A stretch of 64,000 nucleotides of DNA, from NCBI RefSeq assembly GCF_015706575.1, contig NW_024037063.1:18476927-18540926 (forward strand), given 5' to 3'. This document shows positions 30,625 through 41,915 of this stretch, piece after piece; position 1 is the stretch's first letter, and each line of letters begins with the position of its first letter. The translations under genes were made by a program, and so were the position numbers. The notes below the pieces were generated by a model. The model had not been told where the DNA came from and ran no database searches. It saw only the letters and a list, made by a program, of their open reading frames with translations. The stretch is from Patiria miniata. Its lineage: Eukaryota > Echinodermata > Asteroidea > Valvatida > Asterinidae.

Positions 30625-33600
30625 TGGGTTTTTATAAAAAAAAAATCCTAGAATAGTTAACAATTGCCTCCTCTTTCTTACCGGAATTCAGAGTGTATAA
30701 GCAAAGGCCATTTTGTTAGACCAGAACTGAAATTGCTTACAACTCTCAACAAATCTCACTTCACTTTTAACTCAGGTTTTCTGGGCTTCAGAGGGCAAAA
30801 AAGTAAAACCCATGAAAAAGACGGTTGCAATTTGCAACTGATCTTTAATGGACAGCAAAAGGAATGGATAAACATCTTCAAAACAGCTGAAATTACAATT
30901 GGACATTTTGTTTGTGAACAAGTCAAATGTACTTTGAAGTGCATTCTATATTAACGGCCTAATGCTCTGCATGAGACGGTTTAAAATTGAATTTGTCTGG
31001 TCAGTTCGATTAAAAAAAATCAGCAAATTGAAAAGTTTCAAAACTGAACAATTTCCAGTTTAACCCTCCTTGTTTTGGATCAGTCACAGACAGCCAAAAA
31101 AACCCATCCTGTTCCCTGCCATGCCTGTTACACAGGCTAGTCACCAAAAGTCAGATCATATTTCAAGCAAGCACTGTGACTAGTCAAATTCAGTCAACAG
31201 ACAAAAGCAGGCACAGCTGGCTTATCAATTACCTACTAGTTGATAATTGTTTGAAATAACTTTCTCTTTCAGGTGATGGGATAGAAGTATTTTAACAACG
31301 AAGATGACACCCAGGTCAGTCAATCTAATTATTGAACATTAAATAAAAAACTTGTATTTAGTTTTAGATAAGGAGATAATTAACATGGAACTGAAGTTTC
31401 CAGTTGATTTCTTCGTTAAGTTCTGACTTGACAAACTATCAACGGTAATAACAAAATGATTTTGAAAGCGCATTTATTTGAAGAAGAATAGAACATTGAT
31501 CATATTGGTTGTAACTTTGTACAGCTTGGTTTCATACACTGACAAATGTATAATGAATCAAAATCAATTTTGTTGAACTTCTTGAACTTGTCGGTTGATG
31601 AAAATCTTGAAGCATTTCTTTGGCAGTGTTCACAGAATTTTGAAAATCCACGTATCAAGCTCCCAAAGATTCATGTCTCTACAGGTTTTGTTTTACGGTT
31701 GTAGATGACATGAATAAATTTCCATTTTATTGTCTGTTTCTTTTCCCACTCCTCTTTGTCGTCATGGTAATCTGATGATGTCTGACAGGAACCCCATCTA
31801 CTCAACTCCATCCTTCATGCAACGGACAACTGACTTACCTTGGTCACATGAGGGCAGCAGATATATGCAGTCTCAGAATGATGAGGTAACTAAATCATTT
31901 CAGTTGGCCTCAGCTAATGATAATTGTGTGGGTTTTATAAAAAAGATTTCTAGAATAGTTAACAATTGCCTCCTCTTACATACCGGAATTCAGAGTGCAT
32001 AAGCAAAGGCCTTTTTGCTGAAATCGAAATTGATTACAACTCTCAGCAAATCTCACTCCACTTTTACCTCTGTTTTCTGGGCTTCACAGAGGGCAAAAGA
32101 TAAAGCCCATGAAAAAGACGATTGCTTTTGTGTTATTAATCAAAAAGCCATTCTAATATGAAATTTGTGGAGGAGATTTGTGTGCACAATGTGCTTTGAA
32201 AACTTAACCATTTGAATGATTGTTTTGTCTTGTTTTTGATAATATTGCAAGGTTCAAGCTACCACAGATGAGAAGCTTACTTGAGACAAGAAGGAAAGTA
32301 GCAATGAACCAACAACTTCAGGGGAATCCGATCGTCCAATCCAAGGTGAGTATCTGATTGCAATTTGCAACTGAGCTTTTATGGACAGCAAAAGGAATGG
32401 ATAAACATCTTCAAAACAGCCAAAATTACGATAGGACATTTTGTTTGTGAACAAGTCAAATGTACTTTGAAGAGCATTCTATGGCCTAATGCTCTGCATG
32501 AGACGGTTTAAAATTGAATTTGTCTGGTCAGTTCGTTTAAAATAAATCAGCAAATTGAAAAGTTTTAAAACTGAACAATTTCCAGTTTAACCCTCCCTGT
32601 TTTGGATCAGTCACAGACAGCCAACCAATCCTGTTTCCCTGCCATGCCTTTTACATAGGCTAGTCACCAACAGTCAGATCATATTTTAAGCAAGCACTGT
32701 GACTAGTCAAATTCAGTCAACCAACAAAAGCAGACAAGAAGTATGCACATCTGGCTTATCAATCACCTACTAGTCGATAATTGTTTGAAATAACTTTCTC
32801 TTTCAGGTGATGGGGTTGAATTATTTTAGCAACGAAGATGACACCCAGGTCAGTCAATCTAAATATTGAATATTTTTAAACCCTTGCATTTAGATTTGGT
32901 TAAGGAGATAATTAACTTGGAACTGAAGTTTCATATTGATTTTGTCATTAAATTCTGACTTGACAAACTATTGATGGTAACAACAAAATGATTGTGAAAG
33001 CGCATTTATTTGAAGAAGAATAGAACATTGATATAAAGGTGTCTTCACATATTGGTTGTAACTTTGTACAGCTCGGTTTCATGCACTGACAAATGTATAA
33101 TGAATCCAAATCAGTTTTGTTGGAACTTCTTGAACTTATTGCTTGATGAAAATCTTGAAGTATTTCTTGGGCAGTTTTCACGGAAATTTGAAAATCCACC
33201 TATCAAGCTCCCAGAGATTCATGACTCGACAGGTTTCATTTTACGGTTGTAGATGACAGGAATTATTTTCCATTTTATTGTCTGTTTCTTTTTCCCAATC
33301 CTCTTTGTCGTCATGGTAAGCTGATGATGTCTGGCAGGAACCCCATCTACTCAACTCCATCCTTCATGCAACAACAACTGGTCTTACCTTGGTCACATGA
33401 GGGCAGCAGATATATGCAGTCTCAGAATGATGAGGTAACTAAATCATTTCAGTTGGCCTCAGCTAATTATAATTGTGTGGGTTTTATAAAAAAAAATTCC
33501 TAGAATAGTTAACAATTGCCTCCTCTTACATACCGGAATTCAGAGTGTATAAGCAAAGGCCTTTTTGTTGAATTGAAATTGATTACAACTCTCAGCAAAT

Positions 33601-36535
33601 CTCACTCCACTTTTACCTCGGTTTTCTGGGCTTCAGAGGGCAAAAAAGTAAAGCCCACAAAAAAGACGATTGCTTTTGTGTTATTGACTCAAAAGCCATT
33701 CTAATATGAAATTGGTGGAGGAGATTTGTGTGCAAAATGTGCTTTGAAAACTTGACCATTGGAATGGTTGTTTTGTTGTTGATAACATTGCAAGGTACAA
33801 ACTACCACAGATGAGAAGCTTACTGGAGACAAGAAGGAAAGTAGCGATGAACCAACAACTTCAGGGGAATCCGATCGGCCAATCCAAGGTGAGCATTTGA
33901 TTGCAATTGATCGATTATAGACAGCAAAAGGAATGGACGAACATCTTCAAAACAGCTGAAATTACAATTGGACATTTTGTTTGTGAACAAGTCAAATGTA
34001 CTCTGAAGTGCATTATATATTAATGGCCTAATGCTCTGCATGAGACGGTTTAAAATTGAATTTGTCTGGTAAGTTTTTTTTTTAAAAATCAGCAAATTGA
34101 AAAGTTTCAAAACTGAGCAATTTCCAATAACCCTCCTTTTTTGGATCAGTCACAGACAGTCAAAAAATATCCTGCTCCCTGCCATGCGTTTTACACAGGC
34201 TTGTCACCAACAGTCGGATCATATTTCAAGCAAGCACTGTGACTAGTCAAAATTCAGTCAACAGACAAAAGCAGGCAAGAAGTAGGCACAGCTGGCTTAT
34301 CTATAACCTAGTAGTTAATAATTGTTTGAAATGAATTTTCTCTTTCAGGTGATGGGATATAATTATTGTAACAACGAAGATGACACCCAGGTCAGTCAAT
34401 CTAATTATTAAATATTAAATAAAAACTTGTATTTATTAGATTTGGATAAGGAGATAATTAACTTGGAACTGCAGTTTCAAATTGATTTCGTCATTATGTT
34501 CTGACTTGACAAACTATTGACATTAATAACAAAATGATTTTGAAAGCGAATTTATTTGAAGAAGAATAGAACATTGATATAAAGGTGTCTTCACATATTG
34601 GTTGTAATTAACTTTGTACAACTCAATTTCATACACTGACAAATGTGTAATGAATCAAAATCAAGTTTTGTTGAACTTCTTGAACTTATTGCTTGATGAA
34701 AATCTTGAAGTATTTCTTGGGCAGTTTTCACGGAAATTTGAAAATCCACCTATCAAGCTCCCAAAGATTCATGTCTCGACAGGTTTCTTTTTACGGTTGT
34801 AGATGACATGGATTAATTTCCAGTTTATTGTCTGTTTCTTTTTCCCAATCCTCTTTGTCTTCATGGTAAGCTGATGATGTCTGGCAGGAACCCCATCTAC
34901 TCAACTCCATCCTCCATGCAACGGACAACTGGTCTTACCTTGGTCACATGAGGGCAGCAGATTCATGCAGTCTCAGAATTATGAGGTAACTAAATCATTT
35001 CAGTTGGCCTCAGCTAATTATAATTGTGTGGGTTTTATAAAAAAGATTCCTAGAATAGTTAACAATTGCCTCCTCTTACATACCGGAATTCAGAGTGCAT
35101 AAGCAAAGGCCTTTTTGCTGAAATCGAAATTGATTACAACTCTCAGCAAATCTCACTCCACTTTTACCTCGGTTGACTGGGCTTCAGAAGGCAAAAAATA
35201 AAACCCATGAAAAAGACGATTGCTTTTGTGTTATTAATCCAAAAGCCATTCTAATATAATATTTGTGGAGAAGATTTATGTGCAAAATGTGCTTTGAAAA
35301 CTTGACCATTGGAATGGTTGTTTTGTTTTGTTTTTGATAACATTGCAAGGTACAAACTACCACAGATGAGAAGCTTACTGGAGACAAGAAGGAAAGTAGT
35401 GATGAACCAACAACTTCAGGGGAATCCGATCGTCCAATCCAAGGTGAGCATTTGATTGCAACTGATCGATTATAGACGGCAAAAGGAATGGATAAACATC
35501 CTCAAATGGCTGAAATTACGATTGGACATTTGTCTGTGAACAAATCAAATGTACATTGAATTACTTTCTAAATTAATGGCTTTTGATGCTCTGTTTGAGA
35601 TGGTTTAAAATTGATTACGTCTGGTTGGTCTGTTAAAAAAAACATCGAATTGAAAAGTTTCAAAACTGAACAATTTCCAGTTTAACCCTCTTTTTTTGGA
35701 TCAGTCACAGACGGTCAAAAATTGAATCCTGTTCCCTGCCATGCGTTTTACACAGGCTGGTCACCAACAGTCACATCATTATTTGGAGCAAGCACTGTGA
35801 CTAGTCAAATTCAGTCAACAGACAAAAGCAGGCACAGCTGGCTTATCAATCACCTACTAGTCGATAATTGTTTGAAATAACTTTCTCTTTCAGGTGATGG
35901 GCTATCATTATTGTAACAACAAAGACGACACCCAGGTCAGTCAATTTAAACATTGAATATTTTTAAATACTTGTATTTAGATTTGGATAAGGAGATAATT
36001 AACTTGGAACTGCAGTTTAATATTGATTTTGTATTTAAATTCTGACTTGACAAACTATCAACGGTTACAACTAAATGATTTTGAAAGCGCATTGATTTTA
36101 AGAAGAATAGAACATTAATATAAAGGTGTCTTCACACATTGGTTGTAACTTTGCACAGCTCAATTTCATACACTGACAAATGTGTAATGAATCAAAATCA
36201 AGTTTGTTGAACTTCTTGAACTTATCTGTAGATGAAAATCTTGGAGTTATTTCATTGGCAGTTTTCATAGAAATTTGAAAATCCACCTATCAAGCTCCCA
36301 AAGATTCATGTCTCGACAGGTTTTGTTTTACGTTGTAGATGACATGAATGATTTCCATTTTATTGTGTATCTTTTCCCAATCCTCTTTGTCGTCATGGTA
36401 AGCTGATGATGTCTGGCAGGAACCCCATCTACTCAACTCCATCCTTCATGCAACGGACAACTGGTCTTACCTTGGTCACATGAGGGCAGCAGATTCATGC
36501 AGTCTCAGAACGATGAGGTAACTAAATCATTTCCT
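30625..36535 (+). repeat. 1.54-kb tandem array, four units plus a partial, each with exon-like blocks
   Basis: The period is 1534-1545 bp. Three blocks recur at fixed places, each bounded by splice-like signals. Block A (42 nt, after ctctttcag): 31273-31314, 32807-32848, 34349-34390, 35894-35935. Block B (97 or 98 nt, ending gatgag/gtaact or near): 31789-31885, 33338-33434, 34888-34985, 36420-36517, with an ATGATG just upstream. Block C (94 nt, after gcaag, ending ccaag/gtgag): 32252-32345, 33795-33888, 35350-35443. A fifth partial unit at the left (30625-30960) lacks C. Confidence 0.9.
33324..33434 (+). CDS. Putative small exon with start codon, best-preserved array copy
   Basis: From ATG 33324 it reads MMSGRNPIYSTPSFMQ and then QSQNDE up to gag/gtaact, 37 codons, phase 0. 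Block C2 (33795-33888) continues it as VQTTTDEKLTGDKKESSDEP and onward. Block A3 then gives a stop after a few codons. Copy 1 has the same N-terminus but a TGA in its C block. Copies 3 and 4 carry a one-base insertion that shifts this frame. The product is unknown and expression is unproven. Confidence 0.3.
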
Positions 36536-37290
36536 TTGATTGTTACGAGATCTTTTACCTATACTCTATAAAGTCAAAGCATTAAGTGACCAAAACGCTT
36601 TTTTTGGCATAGATTATGGATCTTTCTCTCTGCCTCAAAAGAATTAAACCTCACAATTCAATTATGAATGTGAAAACAAGTACCATAATTCTATCCCCAA
36701 AAACATTTTTTTACCAAAAAAATACATTTGACCGTGTTCCACCTCACTGGCACACCAAATTGAACGTTCTCATTTCCTCCTTTAATCTCATACCACATTT
36801 GTGGTGGCTAGTGCTTGTAGTTCTGTAGATTTCATAGATTTTCCAATTTTTAGCAGTCTCCACTTTGCCATCGAATTGCCCTTAAAATAACTTGAGTTTT
36901 GATGTGAACGTGAATTCAAAGTCAATTGAAGTTTCAACTCCTAAATTGACTAGGTTCTCCTTATCAAATAATAAGAACTGATAACAAATGAATGGGTTAT
37001 ATATTTAAAAAAACTGTTGATTTGATTTCTCCCAAACTATGCAGTCACTTTTATGTGCAATAGGCTTACAGAACCGAAGTTTTGACACAGTGTTTATCCT
37101 GATCGACTCATCTTCATGTTAAATATGTGGATATTTATATATTTTTTTGGTGCCATTATCATTTTGATTCTGTTATTTGTCCACTCCTAAATTCATTAAA
37201 ATAGTTCCCCTGTGCCTGTGTTGGCAGTTAGCATGTCCCTGTTGTCTGCTTTTGCTTATCTGTGGCGTATCCTAGGGAGGTTGCTGACAG
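36536..37290 (+). other. AT-rich sequence, nothing recognised
   Basis: Between the end of the tandem array and the LINE relics. No repeat or coding block was seen. Confidence 0.4.
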
Positions 37291-37299
37291 GTGATGGCC

Positions 37300-39850
37300 A
37301 GCATCATTCACCAGTTGTCCTGGTCTTCCAGGGCGTTTTCTTTGGGCCTCAGATGGATGTCTGAATCAAGTGTTTTTGCTGCATGTTCATGGTACAGTAC
37401 CGTCTCCCAACCTCTTATCTGCCATCTGTCATGGGAGAGATGCCAGAGCATGTGCAGTTGAGGAGGTTGGTAGCCAGAGGGTGAAGCTGATGTCCAAGTC
37501 AACAAAGCTGACGTCTGGCGGTAGAGGTCCTGGATGCAGACTCTGTCTAATTTAGGTGATGTTGAGTATGTAAGAAACGACAAGGGAATTACTCTTGATG
37601 CACCATGTGAAGTATCAGTCTCTGCTTAAATATCATCACATCAGATGAGCGGACAGTGTCTTTCAATCTACAGTGGCAATATTTAACATGTCTCTATGAA
37701 GGTCGGGTTCTCAACTCTTGAAAGACAGCTACCATGGTACTGTTGTACAAGAAGGGCGACCCCCCCCCCCCCCCACAGGTGCTCGACCAACTCCCAGCTG
37801 ATTGCCCTGCAGTCAGAACCATTGACGAGATCTGGCCATTTTCCAACACTCCACAGATGAACACTTTGGTTCCTGTAATGTGGATGAGGGGTTGCCCAGG
37901 AAATCTAACACTCTGTGGATGCATGCTTGGGGCACCTCAGGGTTCCCGTAACACAGATGAGGGTATATGCCGGGGGTACAACCAAAACCCTCTGACTGAT
38001 GTGTTGCGCTCGTGAGGGAGCAGGCTGGGTTGAAGACCCGAGGAGGACCGCACTGCCGAGTCGGGGTTTGCCGAGACGGGGTTTGCCGAGACTGCAGACT
38101 TCACAGCCCTCGGAGTAGAAGAATCGCTGCCTGGTGGTGCTGTCACACGTTGGTGATTTAAAGTCAGTGTGTGACTGTTTTGCTCAACATGCGGTTGCCC
38201 TGGCTCACAGCTCCACTGATATAATCGTCATGTGGCAAGAACCCGACCAGCACAACATCATGGTGCACTGTGATGTGGGCACGGGCCAGAATTTGATGTG
38301 CAGGAGGCTAGCAGGCTTCAGAAGCTTAAACAGGTGATGAGTCTGGTCCAGGATGGCTCTGAGGTCAGATATACTGGCACTGAGGAAACACTGGTGAACT
38401 ACTGAACCGAAGTTCATTTGGAAAGTGTTGACTCTGAACTCTTGTTTCCAAATTAGGCCCGTGCGGGAAGTCTGGTTCGGAGTTGCTATGCCCCATCATG
38501 CAGGAGGTTTCTGCCAGCCTAGGTCGATCAGATGTAAACTCCGCACCTGGGAAAGACCAACTTGAATATCGTCCCATCATATTGGCAGACAGTGCATTTT
38601 GAGTTACAGTGGTGATATTTATTCGGTGTCTGTATGAAGGTCTGATCCCCAACTCCTGGAAGACAGCTACCCCTGTACTGTTGTACAAGAAGGGCGACCA
38701 AGCGTGCCCGTCCAACTTCTGGTCGATTGCCCTGCAGTCGTGCCTGTACAATCTGCTGATGAAGGCAACCCTTTACCGTCCGACCCCTTTGGGCGCAAGA
38801 CTGTATCTCATCAGTGATGCCTAGAGTGCTTGGCCTAGTGAGGGTTGCTTTGAGCACACCCACCTAATGTTGACAATTTGTGTAGGGGATGCACACCAGA
38901 ATCAGAAACATCTGTATATGGCGTGGCTCAATCTACAGAATGCTTGCAGCAGCATTCCCCATGATGCTATATTCTCTGTGTTAATTTGCCTTGGTCAGTG
39001 CACTCAATTAAGGGGTTCATAGATAGACATCATCCGGGATGTCTGTACCTGGGCCGGCACAGAGTTTATGACACCTTCAGGGAGGGCTGAGCCTGTATCC
39101 ATCTGTTCAGTAGTCAAGCAAGGTTGTCTGATCTCCCAGATACATTTCAACTTGACTCTAGAATTTGTGATGTGGGCGGTGTCCAGAGCGGTGCATGGCA
39201 TGTCATTCCGGTCCTTGCCTTTGCTGGTGATGGTTGCTCAGTAATTTGGGCGAGGGCCTGCAGTGGCTTTGACACGGCCATTAAGCTTTGGCACGTGTGG
39301 CCAAGATGACAGATGATCTGCGCAAGGTGGAATATCCTCTCTCCTGGCCCCCCGGCAAAAGCTGGAAGCACTACAAATTTGCATTGAAAAGTGCACTTTG
39401 TATGCATTGCGTGCCGGTAATTGCCAGACGAAAAGTCTGCAGTGGCTATGGGAAGAGGTGGGGAAGTTGGTACGGAAGTTGCAACATTTGGACCCCGGCC
39501 ACCACCAACTATGTCTTTGCAGACAGAAAGGTGGGCTGGGTCTGATAGATCCCAAACAGGCCGGATGCTGCAGTCAAACAGTCATGCAAGCTGTACGCAT
39601 TTTGTCTTCTTCTGACGATACCGTCCGCGGTGTCTCCACCACGCAGCTGACCTCTGTCATCTGCTGCACCATTCAGTTCATGAGTGGGTCTTTAGAGCAG
39701 GATCGACCTGGCCAACTTGTGCGGACGGATCTCTACCCTCTTGTCCCTTGGCTAGGGGGGTGGCTCGCCTGTTACGTATCTCTTTCAATGGCTGCTTTTC
39801 CGGCTCGGTAGTCACACGTAATAGGGGAAGGAGATATGCTCCAAGAGCAT
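37300..39850 (+). mobile_element. LINE relics, two partial reverse-transcriptase copies
   Basis: The RT motif around LNSWKTATMVLLYKKGD (about 37705-37760) recurs near 38640-38700 as PNSWKTATPVLLYKKGD, so two diverged fragments lie about 935 bp apart. Downstream pieces read SVVKQGCLISQIHFNLTLEF (near 39110-39170) and, in shifted frames, CLCRQKGGLGLIDPKQAG (about 39510-39560), typical of the RT end of non-LTR elements. Frameshifts and stops throughout show it is dead. The clade is not resolved. Confidence 0.75.
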
Positions 39851-39919
39851 TACCACAGCTCTGCTGCTTGAGGGTTCTATATACTCCTGTAAATTACTGT
39901 CGGTGACAAATGACAAGCG

Positions 39920-40500
39920 GCCGGCAATTTGAATCGGGGCTCTTTTGCACCCTCACTAGATTACTTGGCTGATATCACATACACACCACTGCCTGTCATT
40001 CAGAGCATGGTTGATAGATTACAATTCCAAGTCAAGGCTTCACTACAAGCAGTACAGAACCGTACACAATGGACAGACATACTCCCACTCATCCTGCAAG
40101 AAATTTGTTCTGCAGTCAAACCAGACTTGGGCCGTTGTCCAGCTGAACTCGTTTTTGACACCTGCGCTCATCTGTTGATTGGCCTGACAGCGTTGCAGCT
40201 CAGTTCAACCGAGCAGACTATGTTGACTGGCTCAAGCCATCCATGTGTCGGCTTCATACCACCCTGTTGACAACATCAGCGAGCTGTTCACATTCCAAAG
40301 GATCTGACTACATGCACCCTTGTATTCATGCGTCATGATGGAGTATAGGCAAGCCCCTCCAACTACCCTATAATGGACCATACAGGGTTATCAGCCGCAC
40401 AGACAAACAGTTTGTCATTGACATTACTGGACGCACAAACACATCATGTATTGACTTCATGTAGGTAAAACCTGCTTTTTTTAATGACAACCTTTGTAGA
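39920..40500 (+). mobile_element. Ty3/gypsy-type LTR element relic (integrase C-terminal part)
   Basis: A frame over 39929-40270 resembles the end of a gypsy integrase core (WTDILPLILQEI and CPAELVFDT motifs). Further frames to about 40460 (KPLQLPYNGPYRVI) match the integrase C-terminal domain. No LTRs, protease or RT are visible, and frame breaks show it is degenerate. Confidence 0.75.
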
Positions 40501-40804
40501 CACTTAAAATTTCTCTTGTGCACTTGAAACGGTCAAAACTCCTTCTGTGGTGACCAAAACATGAACAGGTCGCCGTGTGAATTGGCCTAGGACACTTACT
40601 CGTTTCGTACATTAACATTCCTGGTGGGGCTCCTGTAGTAGCCAAGATATCGTTGCAGCGTCCTCTGTAAACCGCTCTGTGAACACTAAGGTCAATGTTA
40701 GCTCATTTTTCTGTGTGCTCACATGTCGTTTCAGCACATGCATGAAATCATGTTAACTACCAGAACTAATCTATTTTGCATTATTTGCACATTCTTTGAT
40801 AAAG

Positions 40805-40890
40805 CGGGCTGACCTGTGCAACTTTTCCCTCTGGAAATTCATCGGAAGCCTGTTATCAGAACCACAAGAAGAGGAGCAAACGTGTTTCAG
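40805..40890 (+). other. Possible coding exon
   Basis: Between gataaag and cag/gtgagc lie 28 open codons plus two bases (ADLCNFSLWKFIGSLLSEPQ, then EEEQTCF). A second frame is also open. Joining to 41757 continues either frame; the first then stops at 41808. Product unknown. Confidence 0.35.
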
Positions 40891-41127
40891 GTGAGCTTAA
40901 AACTTGCTCAATATACTTCAGTACTTGCGTTTGCGACAATCTGTATGTGAATTATGGGTTGATTATAAATTCATGCTAAATTTTGCGGTGAATATGAATG
41001 CAAAAAAGCTAAATTTCCAAATTCTGTCTACAAAACTTCTCCCTACAAAGAGTTCTCCCAACTTAGTGGAGCCTCAAAAGCTACAAAAGCCTGCAAAATT
41101 ATGAAAAAGTCATTGACAACATGTATG

Positions 41128-41505
41128 CAGTGGCGTCACCAGACTTTTCAGTCTGGGGGGGCACAGGGGGGGCACCAGCATTTGATGGGGGGGGGGGGGC
41201 ACTTAGGTGGATACGGATCGCCGTCCTGGGGGAGGGGTCTAAGGGGAGGGGGTGCCCCCCTCCCCTTTGGAAAATTTTCGCATACGGAGGATGGGCTAGA
41301 TGCAAAATGGTGCCACATTTGATGCTAAATTCGATCTGAAGATATCTCCAGAAATTGCTATTTTTGAGGTAATGATTTTAACAATGCGCAGAATTTTGCA
41401 GAGGATAGGGGGGCACCAGCATTTGATGGGGGGGCACTCGGGGGGGCACTAGGTTTTCCAGGGGAGGCACGTGCCCCCCCTGGCCCCCCCTTGGCGACGC
41501 CACTG
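41128..41505. mobile_element. hAT-type MITE with 8-bp target duplication
   Basis: TIRs cagtggcgtcacca and its inverse (tggcgacgccactg) are flanked on both sides by the identical 8-mer catgtatg (41120-41127 and 41506-41513). An 8-bp duplication and a CAGTGGCG start fit the hAT superfamily. The interior is poly-G rich and non-coding. Confidence 0.9.
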
Positions 41506-41528
41506 CATGTATGCAAGTATGCTATTTA

Positions 41529-41715
41529 CAGTCGACTCTCGTTAGTACAAACTCTGTTAATACAAAATTCTGGTTATAACAAACATAAAGCCTTAGTCCC
41601 AACTGTGCATTTATGTGCACAATGAATGGGACTGATGTTCCTCTTAGTACAAAATTCTGATATAACAAACAATTTGGCTAGGTCCGAACGAGTTTGTATT
41701 AACGAGACTCGACTG
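41529..41715. mobile_element. pogo/Tigger-like MITE flanked by TA
   Basis: The ends cagtcgactctcgttagtac and the inverse of gtattaacgagactcgactg are TIRs flanked by TA at 41527-41528 and 41716-41717. A second inner repeat of ttagtacaaaattctg occurs. It sits just upstream of the exon-like block at 41757. Confidence 0.8.
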
Positions 41716-41756
41716 TATATTTAATTTGTTGGGTTTTTTTTAAACTTGAATTTCAG

Positions 41757-41858
41757 GTTTTCCTACTCTTACCAAGAAGACGTTGCTCTTGATGCTGGAA
41801 TGCCCTGAAACTGCACCACTTTGTGATGACATCAAACATCAGAGAAACTTCATCCAAG
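41757..41858 (+). other. Possible coding exon
   Basis: Follows a good polypyrimidine tract and ttcag. One frame is open for 102 nt to a weak donor ccaag/gtgcct; another stops with TGA at 41806-41808 and would end the protein started at 40805. No family is recognised. Confidence 0.35.
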
Positions 41859-41915
41859 GTGCCTTGGGACTATTTAGAATGTACTAGGCTGTTAAATTAG
41901 TAAAAAAGGTTGTAT

